A stretch of DNA of 64,000 bases, taken from contig CAKRHR010000011.1 in assembly GCA_934339005.1 (NCBI GenBank), positions 1 through 64,000 of the forward strand. Direction: 5' to 3'. The DNA is from an uncultured Catenibacillus sp. GTDB lineage: Bacteria; Bacillota; Clostridia; Lachnospirales; Lachnospiraceae. The notes under the pieces are model-generated. The model made no database searches. It was not told the origin of the DNA and saw nothing but the letters and a program-made list of their open reading frames with translations. Made by a program: the position numbers and the translations under genes. Positions 17,792 to 26,416 of this stretch are shown piece after piece; positions within the stretch are counted from its first letter, which is position 1, and each line of letters starts with the position of its first letter.

Positions 17792-19039
17792 TTAATCTCT
17801 CTGGAAAATATCCCTCGTATATACTTTCTCTTTTACATCATCCAAGCACTTGTCATAGCGATTTGCAATAATGGCATTGCTCATTTTCTTAAACTCAGTC
17901 AAATCATTGACCACAAGGCTACCAAAGAATGTATCGCCATCCTTCAGAGCAGGCTCATAGATAACAACAGTTGCACCCTTGGCCTTAATTCGTTTCATAA
18001 CGCCTTGAATAGAACTCTGGCGGAAGTTATCAGAATTCGACTTCATAGTCAGCCGGTACACACCGATGTTCACAGGTTTTTCATGCTTTTCATCATATTC
18101 ATTGTCATCATCATAGCCATAATATCCAGCCAATTTCAGAACACGATCTGCAATGAAGTCCTTACGAGTGCGGTTACTCTCAACAATAGCTTCAATCAAA
18201 TTTTCTGGTACATCGGCATAGTTAGCCAGCAGCTGCTTGGTGTCTTTCGGCAGGCAATATCCACCATATCCAAAGCTAGGATTGTTGTAATGGCTACCAA
18301 TACGAGGATCAAGGCAAACACCATCAATGATCTGCTGGGTATTCAGTCCCTTGCTTTCTGCATAAGTATCCAGTTCGTTGAAATAAGCCACACGCAGTGC
18401 CAGATATGTATTGGCAAACAGTTTAACTGCTTCTGCTTCGGTGAATCCCATAAACAGTGTGTCAATATTTTCCTTAATCGCACCTTCCTGCAACAGACCA
18501 GCAAACTCGTGTGCTGCCTCTACCAATCGCTCATCACTTAAATCAGTGCCAACGATGATACGAGAAGGATAAAGATTGTCATAAAGAGCCTTGGATTCAC
18601 GCAGGAACTCTGGGCTGAAGATGATGTTCTTGCTACCAAACTTCTCACGCACACTTGCAGTGTAACCCACAGGGATCGTGGACTTGATGACCATGATGGC
18701 GTTCGGGTTATATTCTATGACTAGCTTGATCACAGCTTCGACCGCAGATGTGTCAAAGTGCTGGGTATGGCTATCGTAATTTGTAGGGGCCGCAATGACA
18801 ACAAAATCAGCATCGGCGTATGCGGTCTTAGCATCCAGCGTTGCAGTCAAATTCAGCTCTTTCTCCGCAAGGTATTTTTCAATATAATCATCCTGAATCG
18901 GAGACTTACGATTGTTAATCAACTCAACTTTCTCCGGAACAATATCAACTGCGGTTACCTGATGATGCTGGCTCAGCAAAGTTGCAATCGACAAACCCAC
19001 ATAACCAGTGCCCGCAACAGCAATTTTGTAATTTTTCAT
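17792..19039 (-). CDS. ugd: UDP-glucose/GDP-mannose family dehydrogenase
   Basis: The protein has 415 residues. The N-terminal Rossmann domain starts I-A-V-A-G-T-G-Y-V-G-L-S. The middle shows S-P-E-F-L-R-E and the catalytic G-Y-G-G-Y-C-L-P-K-D-T-K loop with its Cys. The enzyme oxidises a nucleotide sugar at C6 to a uronic acid with two NAD+, most likely UDP-glucose to UDP-glucuronate. The ATG at 19039 has GGAGG ten bases before it, better than the upstream GTG. It would feed the glycosyltransferases with an acidic sugar and may provide the target for the ATP-grasp protein. Confidence 0.95.
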   Translation of the reverse strand: MKNYKIAVAGTGYVGLSIATLLSQHHQVTAVDIVPEKVELINNRKSPIQDDYIEKYLAEKELNLTATLDAKTAYADADFVVIAAPTNYDSHTQHFDTSAVEAVIKLVIEYNPNAIMVIKSTIPVGYTASVREKFGSKNIIFSPEFLRESKALYDNLYPSRIIVGTDLSDERLVEAAHEFAGLLQEGAIKENIDTLFMGFTEAEAVKLFANTYLALRVAYFNELDTYAESKGLNTQQIIDGVCLDPRIGSHYNNPSFGYGGYCLPKDTKQLLANYADVPENLIEAIVESNRTRKDFIADRVLKLAGYYGYDDDNEYDEKHEKPVNIGVYRLTMKSNSDNFRQSSIQGVMKRIKAKGATVVIYEPALKDGDTFFGSLVVNDLTEFKKMSNAIIANRYDKCLDDVKEKVYTRDIFQRD

Positions 19040-19153
19040 ATAATTCACTCCTCCAGTCCCTTTTAGACCTTATCTCCTTGAAAGGGATTTTTATCTATGC
19101 ACACATCCATTTTCATGGATGCTATTACTCTTTTCATAATATTCCTATGTCTA

Positions 19154-20605
19154 TTACACTGACCCATCTTTCTTAAACACCACCAACACTGTCTTTAACA
19201 GTATCTTCAAGTCCAGTCCAATGCTCCACTCATTAATATATTTTGTATCGAGTCGCACGACTTCTTCAAAGTCTGTGATATCACTTCGGCCGCTGACCTG
19301 CCACATACCTGTAATGCCTGGTTTGATGGCGAGTCTTGCCCGGTGGTGAAGCTCATATTCATTGACTTCCCCAACCAGCGGTGGACGGGTACCGACAATA
19401 CTCATGTCTCCTTTAAGTACATTGAAAAATTGCGGAAATTCATCCAGGCTTGTTGAGCGGATGAAGTTGCCAACGCCAGTTTTTTTAGTACCATCTGGCA
19501 GAATTTTGTTGCCGATAACTCTTGGATCAAAATCAAGTTTGAACATTTTGCCGTCACCGAGTTTATTATCTTTCATCAATTCTACTTTGCGTGCTTCCGC
19601 ATCCATATACATGGAACGGAATTTGTACATTTTAAAACGTTTGCCATTCTTACCAACACGCGTCTGTGAAAAGAAGATTGGCCCGGGTGAACTGATGTAG
19701 ATTGCAGGGGCAACAAAAATAAATACAATACCTGTAAATATACAGCCGATCAATCCACACACAATATCCATGGCACGCTTAAGGAATAGTTGTGCTGGAG
19801 TGGCATTGTTCATGCTTGTCGTCAAAACTGTGTAATCACCCATTTTTTCGATGAACTGCTTATGTCCTGTTACATTGGATATTTTTGCCAGGTTTATATG
19901 TATTGTCACTCCTGTTTCAGAGAATTTTTGGATCAATGCATCCGGATACGCTGAATCAACAGATGGAATAATGAATACTTCATCAATCCACTCCTGGCAC
20001 ACATACATCGGTGCGCTTTCTATATCTGCAACCACTGGAATGTCCTCGATATTTGTACCAATTACAGATTTGTCGATAATCGCTAACCCGGCAATTTTGT
20101 GCATTGAAAAATTTTTTTCTTTCATATTTTTGATGACCGTCGCTGCGATGTCGCTTGTCGTCACAACAAGCAATGACTGATTGCCACCTGTTTCCATTTT
20201 CTTTCTGAGGCTTCTTCTCAAAATAAGTCTGCAGATATATGTCAGAACCAGGTAAATAATCATCATTTCCCCCAGCACTAATCTGGAAAATTTCTGACTT
20301 TCCTGTATCACAAATAAATATAATAATGCAAGTGCACCGACCAAAACTGCCTGTTTAAAGGCACCTACAAATTCTCTGTAATAGCCACGCTTTAATACAT
20401 TTTTAAATGCGCCACAGAAAAATATTACTGAAATGTCTGCCAGTTCAATATAAATTCCCATATTGCGGTAAAGTATATCACTATATGGATTAATATCGCC
20501 GTGACGCAATACATATGCAAGCCACAATGCAATCTGCAGGCATATCATGTCCAGCAATATAAAGTCATAATGTTTCAACCAACCGTCTGATTTTTTCTTA
20601 TACAT
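19154..20605 (-). CDS. Undecaprenyl-phosphate sugar phosphotransferase (priming transferase)
   Basis: The protein has 483 residues. There are four to five N-terminal membrane spans, then a Rossmann-like middle part, another span, and the C-terminal bacterial sugar transferase domain: K-R-A-M-D-I-V-C-G-L, S-P-G-P-I-F-F-S-Q-T-R-V-G-K, R-P-P-L-V-G-E-V and P-G-I-T-G-M-W-Q-V-S-G-R. It loads the first sugar-1-phosphate onto undecaprenyl phosphate and so starts each repeat unit. The architecture is that of WbaP/EpsE-like enzymes. It precedes the other sugar-adding genes of the operon. Confidence 0.95.
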   Translation of the reverse strand: MYKKKSDGWLKHYDFILLDMICLQIALWLAYVLRHGDINPYSDILYRNMGIYIELADISVIFFCGAFKNVLKRGYYREFVGAFKQAVLVGALALLYLFVIQESQKFSRLVLGEMMIIYLVLTYICRLILRRSLRKKMETGGNQSLLVVTTSDIAATVIKNMKEKNFSMHKIAGLAIIDKSVIGTNIEDIPVVADIESAPMYVCQEWIDEVFIIPSVDSAYPDALIQKFSETGVTIHINLAKISNVTGHKQFIEKMGDYTVLTTSMNNATPAQLFLKRAMDIVCGLIGCIFTGIVFIFVAPAIYISSPGPIFFSQTRVGKNGKRFKMYKFRSMYMDAEARKVELMKDNKLGDGKMFKLDFDPRVIGNKILPDGTKKTGVGNFIRSTSLDEFPQFFNVLKGDMSIVGTRPPLVGEVNEYELHHRARLAIKPGITGMWQVSGRSDITDFEEVVRLDTKYINEWSIGLDLKILLKTVLVVFKKDGSV

Positions 20606-20759
20606 TTTTTACTACTTCCCTAAAACTTAAAACTCAACTTATAACTATCATCTTCTGCCACAAGCGTATCTTCTGGCATTATTTATTTGATTAACTTCAA
20701 AATTTTTCCTGACTGGAAAATTTCTTCTGTTACTTATTTTCAAAATTAATATTTTTAGT

Positions 20760-21797
20760 CTAATTCACCTGATCATAATACAGTTCAAATACATTGTTCT
20801 GTAATGATGTTTCATCTGCATAAAATTCCATAAACCGTTCGCCTTTTACGGATTCCCCCTCTGTCTGCAGTACACCTTCATCTGTATATTCCTGCATATA
20901 ATTTGCAAATTCAGACAATTGTTGTGCAGACATATCACTGACCATATAATCAGATAATGTCAGTACAAGATTAAATGCAAACATATTATCAGACTGCATA
21001 CACTCCAATGCCTTTGCCTTCCACGCACGCATGTAGGTCAATTGTCTTGACATACGGTTAATATTTGTCTGGTCTGCAACATTTTTTCGTGTTCGCACAA
21101 ATGTTTCTGCCTGTTTACCGTGAAGTGTGATGGTTTCTCCCTCTTTAAAATCCGGATCAACCTCTGTAAAATCATCTGTAATCGTCACTGTAACACCACC
21201 GACAGCATCGTTAATTTCAGCGATTGCCGGCATAGACAGGGAAACATAATGATCAATTGTCATACCATAAAGCATCCTGGACACTGCATCCACTTCATTT
21301 TCACAACTATCTTCCAGTCCTGAGCCATAAGCATGTGCCAGTGCAATCTGCCCTTTTTGATAATCAATAAACTCACCGTTTAATCCAAGTGTCGGAATGT
21401 CCGTCATCGTATCTCTGTTAATCTGAAGTGTGCGATAAGTTTTCGCTTCGTGGTCAATGACCATAAGCATCAGAAAATCTGCCTGATTATTATTAACATA
21501 AAGTTCCGAGTCTTTCTGTGTATCTGCTTCATCAACACCCATGACAAGAATGGACTCTATATTCTTCTTCGGTACATATTGATGTCCATCAAAACTGATA
21601 GCATCTTCAATATCCATCTCTGTACTTTCACCGATCTGATTGGCTGCCTGTGTGTAACCTTCCTGCTTTTTTTGCTCAAGCTGTGCTTTTTCTTTTCTAT
21701 CAACGATGTGACCAATAACAACTGCTACTGCCACAATCAGGGCAAAGATGAGTAAAATTAATACAATTTTTTTATTTTTTTGCTTTTCATGTGACAT
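20760..21797 (-). CDS. LytR-CpsA-Psr (LCP) family polymer ligase
   Basis: The protein has 345 residues: a short basic start, one membrane span (about 10-32), then an extracellular LCP domain with S-I-L-V-M-G-V-D, I-N-R-D-T-M-T-D and V-R-T-R-K-N as pyrophosphate-binding parts. LCP proteins move finished polymers from the undecaprenyl carrier to peptidoglycan, so this one probably anchors the EPS as capsule. AAGGAG precedes the ATG. The gene follows the SPQTG surface protein after a gap that contains a long hairpin. Confidence 0.93.
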   Translation of the reverse strand: MSHEKQKNKKIVLILLIFALIVAVAVVIGHIVDRKEKAQLEQKKQEGYTQAANQIGESTEMDIEDAISFDGHQYVPKKNIESILVMGVDEADTQKDSELYVNNNQADFLMLMVIDHEAKTYRTLQINRDTMTDIPTLGLNGEFIDYQKGQIALAHAYGSGLEDSCENEVDAVSRMLYGMTIDHYVSLSMPAIAEINDAVGGVTVTITDDFTEVDPDFKEGETITLHGKQAETFVRTRKNVADQTNINRMSRQLTYMRAWKAKALECMQSDNMFAFNLVLTLSDYMVSDMSAQQLSEFANYMQEYTDEGVLQTEGESVKGERFMEFYADETSLQNNVFELYYDQVN

Positions 21798-21818
21798 AGT
21801 TATTTTTTCTCCTTAAAA

Positions 21819-21857
21819 GGATGAATCCCTGTACTTTATGTACATTAGGATTCATCC
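21819..21857 (-). terminator. Hairpin between surface-protein gene and LCP gene
   Basis: Perfect 10-base arms (GGATGAATCC / GGATTCATCC, at 21819-21828 and 21848-21857) with an inner GTAC stem, followed on the minus strand by only four U. Probably a weak terminator or a processing/stability hairpin that lets the surface protein be made in excess of the genes behind it. Confidence 0.5.
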
Positions 21858-21906
21858 CACGCTGTACAATATTTACCATCTTACTGCTATGGCTTCTAAA
21901 TGTTGA

Positions 21907-22722
21907 CTACGCACGTTTTGCACGTTTAACGCAAACTGCTGCTGCACATACAGCTACAACTGCTGCAATTGCAAAGAAGTAATTTACGTTAACACCTGTC
22001 TGAGGTGAAGTTACACCTGGTTTTGTAGTTGATGGATTGGATGGCTTTGTTCCATTGCTGGCACCATTGTTGTCTTTGTTATCTGTGTTAGTGCCGCCCT
22101 GTTTTACTTTTAATAAAGCAATTGGGCTTAAGCTATCCAGAGTGATAGTGATGCTCTTGCCATCAGGACTTACTGTAAAGTCAACAACTTCCCATTCACC
22201 ATTTGGTTTATGGAGTACAAGTGCAATTGAATTTGCATCTTCTACAGGAATTGTCATTGTAATCTTTCCGGCTTTAACAATGTCACCATTCTGGTCTGTC
22301 AGAGAAATATCAAATATTTCTGATGCCACAAGATTGTTTGCATCACCATTTGCTTTATCTGCAACGATCTGATTGAACTTATCTTCATTTGCCTTGTCAA
22401 CAAATTGAAGTTTTGTTGTGCTGTCTGCTGAAGAAAGTTCTTTAGATGCATCTTTTAATGCTTCCTGAGCGCCAGTTGGTGCTGCATCAGCTTTTGTTGC
22501 TGGTGTAATTACAACATTAATTTCGCCCTTATCAATTGCATCCTTGACGTCCACTTCCTGACCGCCAATTGTGACTGTACTACCTGATGAAACATCTACA
22601 TGATCCGGTGCTGTAGCAAGACCAACACTATCCACAAATACACCATTTGAATCAGCAAATGCAGGTACAACCAACATGCCAGCCATCAATACGCTGCCAA
22701 GCATTGCTAAAAACTTTTTCAT
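21907..22722 (-). CDS. Cell-wall-anchored surface protein with SPQTG sorting signal
   Basis: The protein has 271 residues. The signal peptide is M-K-K-F-L-A-M-L-G with a likely cut after A-F-A. The C-terminus has a Thr/Asn/Pro-rich spacer, then S-P-Q-T-G, a hydrophobic segment and a K-R-A-K-R-A tail: a complete sortase sorting signal. SPXTG-type motifs are the known targets of clostridial class B sortases, and one is encoded next door (22758-23555). The middle part is about 200 residues of beta-rich sequence without a recognised domain. A strong AAGGAG site suggests high expression. Being inside the EPS operon, it may help hold or organise the polymer at the wall. Confidence 0.9.
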   Translation of the reverse strand: MKKFLAMLGSVLMAGMLVVPAFADSNGVFVDSVGLATAPDHVDVSSGSTVTIGGQEVDVKDAIDKGEINVVITPATKADAAPTGAQEALKDASKELSSADSTTKLQFVDKANEDKFNQIVADKANGDANNLVASEIFDISLTDQNGDIVKAGKITMTIPVEDANSIALVLHKPNGEWEVVDFTVSPDGKSITITLDSLSPIALLKVKQGGTNTDNKDNNGASNGTKPSNPSTTKPGVTSPQTGVNVNYFFAIAAVVAVCAAAVCVKRAKRA

Positions 22723-22757
22723 TTTCTTTCTCTCCTTTCTAAATATTACGGTATATA

Positions 22758-23555
22758 TTATCTGCTGACCGACTCAAGTGCGCCAATCACCAGGAACCGC
22801 TGTGTACGGTCTGACTTTTTGCAGGTAGATAAAATCAGAAGATTTTCTCTATCCTGTGGTATCGCAGTTTCATCAATCACTGCGCCCAATGTCTTTGTCT
22901 GCGTGATATCTTTGATAAAATCATCATAAGCCGCATCATCAGAAAAATCATGATAATACAGCAGATGTTCATTGCTGTGCGGTAAAGCCGCAAATATCTT
23001 ATATGTCAATGTTTTATCCGGAAGATAAATCTTCATGTATTGGTATTGTTCAAACTTCCTGGCATCTGAATATGTGGATTCCAGGGAGCCAAAATAATCA
23101 CCTGCTGCAGAATAATGTCCATAAAGAACCGTTGCCCGGTCTGAAAAATCTTCCACATTATAATTTTCCATGAAGATGGAACCGTAAGCAGAATATTCAC
23201 CTTCAGAATCATGATTTAAATAAAATGTATTATCTGTATCATGTCTGAGCACCGGATATGTAATATCCGTTTCAGGAATTTCAAGCCATCCTTTGATATC
23301 TGTATTAACTTTCCATAAGGATTCAAAATCAACAGGACTCTGATAATCACTGACAGTTTCTGTGTCAGATATTTCATCTTTTGTTTCATCGTAAGCTAAA
23401 TCTCCTGTGCTCTGACTGGTTTCTTTCGGAGCAAAGCTTTCTACGATAGCATCTGTCTTTCGATGAAAATTTGTATACCAGAAAAGTATCACCAGTATAA
23501 TTGCCAGAAGTATCAAAATACCTGCAGCAATGATCCAGTTTTGTTTCTTCTTCAT
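22758..23555 (-). CDS. srtB: Class B sortase
   Basis: The protein has 265 residues with an N-terminal membrane span (about 8-27) and the sortase B fold. Catalytic residues are visible: His147 in L-Y-G-H-Y-S, Cys245 in L-S-T-C and Arg253 in T-Q-R-F. The spacing and the long region before the Cys fit class B. It cuts sorting signals between Thr and Gly and links the protein to peptidoglycan. The obvious substrate is the SPQTG protein encoded directly after it. Its ATG overlaps the cpsB stop (ATGA), tying it to the EPS regulatory genes. Confidence 0.95.
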   Translation of the reverse strand: MKKKQNWIIAAGILILLAIILVILFWYTNFHRKTDAIVESFAPKETSQSTGDLAYDETKDEISDTETVSDYQSPVDFESLWKVNTDIKGWLEIPETDITYPVLRHDTDNTFYLNHDSEGEYSAYGSIFMENYNVEDFSDRATVLYGHYSAAGDYFGSLESTYSDARKFEQYQYMKIYLPDKTLTYKIFAALPHSNEHLLYYHDFSDDAAYDDFIKDITQTKTLGAVIDETAIPQDRENLLILSTCKKSDRTQRFLVIGALESVSR

Positions 23556-24265
23556 CGTTTATCCCTCCAAAGTCCGAGTAACTGTGCGGCCTGCGTCGTA
23601 ATCTGTGTCTGTTTGCCTTCACCGAATTTATCTGTAATGATTTGAACTGCATCAATCATGTTCGGCCGTCTGGCTTCCAGATTATGACAATCAGATCCAA
23701 GAACATGAATCTGATTCTTTTCAAGCATTCCAAGTGCCTGTCTTACTGTATGCTTATTAATAAATGCATCTGCGTTAGACTGGATCCATATGCCCTGTTC
23801 CAGAAAGTTTTCCAGTACACCGCGTTCCTGAAATTGGATATACCGGTTAATATGGGCTATCAATACTTGCAGCCCTGTAAGTTTCTGAATATCAATGACA
23901 TCTGAAATAACTTTCTTTGACCACTGCCTGAATGGCATCTCTAGCAGCAGCACATTAGTGCCTCTGATGCACAGTTTTTCCAAAATATCACTGCGTACCA
24001 GACTGTCAAAATAAGCAACCTCTGCGCCTACCATTAACTTTGGATATAAATATTCGCTAAACATTGCATCCCGAAGTTTATCCTCCGCACGGCTCCTTCG
24101 TTCAAAGAACATCTCCGGGCGGTCTTTTTCTGCGTAAAAGTGGGGTGTTGCTACCATTAATTCTACCCCCTGTTTACGAGATATTTCCATTAATTCTAAT
24201 GATTCTTCAACAGATTGACTGCCGTCATCAATTGCCGGCAATATATGTGAATGGATATCAATCAC
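23552..24265 (-). CDS. cpsB: PHP-family protein tyrosine phosphatase
   Basis: The protein has 237 residues beginning M-I-D-I-H-S-H-I-L-P-A-I-D-D-G, the metal-binding start of CpsB/YwqE-type phosphatases. Later metal ligands appear in A-T-P-H-F, I-A-H-I-N-R-Y and G-S-D-C-H. The enzyme removes phosphate from tyrosines of the CpsD kinase and so resets polymer production. It lies between cpsD and the sortase gene, with which it overlaps. Confidence 0.95.
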   Translation of the reverse strand: MIDIHSHILPAIDDGSQSVEESLELMEISRKQGVELMVATPHFYAEKDRPEMFFERRSRAEDKLRDAMFSEYLYPKLMVGAEVAYFDSLVRSDILEKLCIRGTNVLLLEMPFRQWSKKVISDVIDIQKLTGLQVLIAHINRYIQFQERGVLENFLEQGIWIQSNADAFINKHTVRQALGMLEKNQIHVLGSDCHNLEARRPNMIDAVQIITDKFGEGKQTQITTQAAQLLGLWRDKR

Positions 24266-24280
24266 GCTGCCAGCACTCCT

Positions 24281-25045
24281 TTACTTTTTATTTTTTTCAG
24301 AGCTTTTTTTAGATTTTTCGCCATAACCATAGCCATAGGATTTATAATATTTTTTTGAATATGCACCACTGTTGCCACTATAGGCATTGTAAATAAATCC
24401 AAGGATACGCACGTTGGAAAATTTCAAAAGGCGTACCGCTTCTGCCACCTGTTTTTGTTCTGCCACTTCATGGCGTACTACAAGCACCATACCTTTAAGA
24501 TACTTTGATACAACCAGCGGGTCAGAAACAACAGTCACCGGTGCAAGGTCAATAATAATGTATTCATATATCTTCTGTAATCCATCCAGTGTTGCCTTCA
24601 TACGATTGGATCCAAGCAATTCTGCAGGATTTGGCACACTCTCTCCTGCAGCGATAAAATCTACATTATTAAATACTTTCTGACGAAGTACATCTGCCAC
24701 TTTGTTTGTCATACCCGAAAGAAGATTTGAAATACCAGGTACAGGATTAATGCCTAATTGCTTGGAAATACCGGGCATACGCATATCGCCTTCAATAAGC
24801 AATACTTTATACCCCTGTTCTCCAAGTGTATATGCCAGATTAATGGAAGTTGTACTCTTGCCCTCAGACTTCACAGAACTTGTCACACCAATAACTTTAC
24901 ATTCTGTGTCTGAAAATGAAAACATCAGATTTGTACGAAGCATCTTATAAGCTTCAGATGCTGCGAAATTCATCTGGTCACCAATCTTTGTCTGCTGGCC
25001 ATTACCTGAATTTGTCGCTGTTTTTTTATTATTATCTTCTGCCAT
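24281..25045 (-). CDS. cpsD: Bacterial tyrosine kinase for EPS export
   Basis: The protein has 254 residues. Walker A (S-V-K-S-E-G-K-S-T-T), A' (L-I-E-G-D-M-R-M-P) and B (I-I-I-D-L-A-P) motifs mark a BY-kinase. The C-terminal tail is a tyrosine cluster (K-K-Y-Y-K-S-Y-G-Y-G-Y-G) for autophosphorylation. The ATG at 25045 is preferred, with GGAG nine bases before it. CpsC (25063-25809) supplies the membrane activator. The cycle with the CpsB phosphatase controls chain length and export. Confidence 0.95.
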   Translation of the reverse strand: MAEDNNKKTATNSGNGQQTKIGDQMNFAASEAYKMLRTNLMFSFSDTECKVIGVTSSVKSEGKSTTSINLAYTLGEQGYKVLLIEGDMRMPGISKQLGINPVPGISNLLSGMTNKVADVLRQKVFNNVDFIAAGESVPNPAELLGSNRMKATLDGLQKIYEYIIIDLAPVTVVSDPLVVSKYLKGMVLVVRHEVAEQKQVAEAVRLLKFSNVRILGFIYNAYSGNSGAYSKKYYKSYGYGYGEKSKKSSEKNKK

Positions 25046-25062
25046 ATTTTTCTGCTCCATTT

Positions 25063-25809
25063 CTATTTATTTTCATAATAGTAATAACTGTGTTTGCCTG
25101 GTTTTTTATTCATATCCGGGATAACTGCCAATAATGGGATATCCGGATATTCTGTAAGAAGGTAGTCTTCGGAATGAATCTTTGTGTCCATCAGTTCAAT
25201 CACTATGATGACTGCACATGCTAATACAAATCCTGCAATAATACCAAGCATCATATTTTTTGTTGTACTTGGTGATGATTTGACTGATGGTACAACAGCG
25301 AAATCAACAGTACGCACATCACTGCCGTCCATAATTTCTGTAATACGGTCCGGTAAAACATCCACGATTGTATTTGCAATCTTTGTTGCTTCTTCCGGAT
25401 CAGCGCTTGTTACTGTAATTGAAAAAATCTCTGTATTATCGACAGCACCCGTTTCAACCATCTTGTTTAATTCTTCATATGTATATGGCAACTGTGCTTC
25501 GTCAATAACTTTTTCAAGTGTACCTCTGGACTTTAAAATAACTGCATATGTGTCCACCAAACTCTGAGCTGCATTCAGATCACTCAATGAAACTTTCGTA
25601 CTACCAACAGAGAAATCTGAGTTATTGACGTACATCATCGCACTCGATTTATATAATGGAGTAACCAGAAGCTTCGTGTACGCAAACATCGCTCCGCCAC
25701 CAATAATCGCCGCAAGTGCAATGACCCATATCTTTTTCCAGAGGGCTTTAAATAATTTTAATAAGTCGATTTCGTCCTCTTTGGACATGTCTGCATTGTT
25801 CATATTCAT
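25063..25809 (-). CDS. cpsC: Chain-length determinant / kinase activator (Wzz-like)
   Basis: The protein has 248 residues with two membrane spans (about 28-48 and 190-212) around an extracellular Wzz domain. The second span carries the usual Pro/Ser-rich approach (V-K-S-S-P-S-T-T-K-N). It ends with a Y-Y-Y-Y cluster, which is unusual, since tyrosines normally sit on the kinase. AAGGAG precedes the ATG. It is the first gene of the EPS operon, about 300 bases behind the predicted start of transcription. Confidence 0.94.
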   Translation of the reverse strand: MNMNNADMSKEDEIDLLKLFKALWKKIWVIALAAIIGGGAMFAYTKLLVTPLYKSSAMMYVNNSDFSVGSTKVSLSDLNAAQSLVDTYAVILKSRGTLEKVIDEAQLPYTYEELNKMVETGAVDNTEIFSITVTSADPEEATKIANTIVDVLPDRITEIMDGSDVRTVDFAVVPSVKSSPSTTKNMMLGIIAGFVLACAVIIVIELMDTKIHSEDYLLTEYPDIPLLAVIPDMNKKPGKHSYYYYENK

Positions 25810-25962
25810 ACATTCTCCTTAATATTTTTTTCGCACATCTCCATTTTCTTCACATTCATATATTCTCAAATATATTTAATATCACTTCATCCTGCACGCA
25901 AGCTCTTTGAGCATATCATATTTCTTAGACATATTTTGTCATTTTAAACCAGATGATTCAAT

Positions 25963-26007
25963 TAAAAAAAAGAATAAAGGAATCTGTACCTATTTCCTAC
26001 AGATTCC
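25963..26007 (-). terminator. Strong intrinsic terminator in the EPS leader
   Basis: A perfect 10-base stem (arms 25979-25988 and 25998-26007, 9-base loop) is followed on the minus strand by a long U-rich run. It lies between the likely EPS promoter and cpsC. Most transcripts should stop here unless an antitermination factor acts, so it would control the whole operon. Confidence 0.8.
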
Positions 26008-26045
26008 CTCTATAATTGAATGTATAACGCTCGCTTGTGTATAGG

Positions 26046-26074
26046 AATCTTCAAAAACAACTCCTTCGAAGATT
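26046..26074 (-). promoter_or_regulatory. Upstream leader hairpin in the EPS 5' UTR
   Basis: Seven-base arms (AATCTTC / GAAGATT, 26046-26052 and 26068-26074) form a small hairpin soon after the predicted transcription start and before the leader terminator. It may be the loading site of an antitermination factor (LoaP/NusG paralogues are known to use leader hairpins), or part of another switch. Inference only. Confidence 0.4.
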
Positions 26075-26112
26075 TTATGTGACATGTGATATGTCGAATT
26101 TAGTCTAAAGCA

Positions 26113-26141
26113 ATTATAAACTATCCCTTTAACCCTGTCTA
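26113..26141 (-). promoter_or_regulatory. EPS operon promoter
   Basis: Minus-strand -35 TAGACA (26136-26141), 17-base spacer, -10 TATAAT (26113-26118). This is a near-perfect housekeeping-sigma promoter about 300 bases before cpsC. The G9 tract touches the upstream side of the -35 box. Confidence 0.75.
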
Positions 26142-26150
26142 CCCCCCCCC
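26142..26150 (-). repeat. G9 tract abutting the -35 box of the EPS promoter
   Basis: Nine C on the plus strand, immediately upstream of TAGACA. It lies outside the -35/-10 spacer, so slippage would shift upstream contacts rather than the core spacing. Confidence 0.8.
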
Positions 26151-26416
26151 GAAAAATTTTGCAATTCCGTCTTTTTCTACTTTTTTATATAAATCCATCA
26201 GATTTTATAGGATAAAATGTACAGGTTGTTCATAGCATATAATTGTTTTCAACATATTTTTCACAGCTATTTCACAAATATTGTGTCGAATTTTCTGTTA
26301 TTTCGGTTATATTCCTAATTTTTTTAATTTTTTATCATATTATTTATGATATTCAATTATTTTTCAAATATCAAATACTATACATTATTTAGATGCAGGA
26401 TTTGCTTTCTCTTGTC

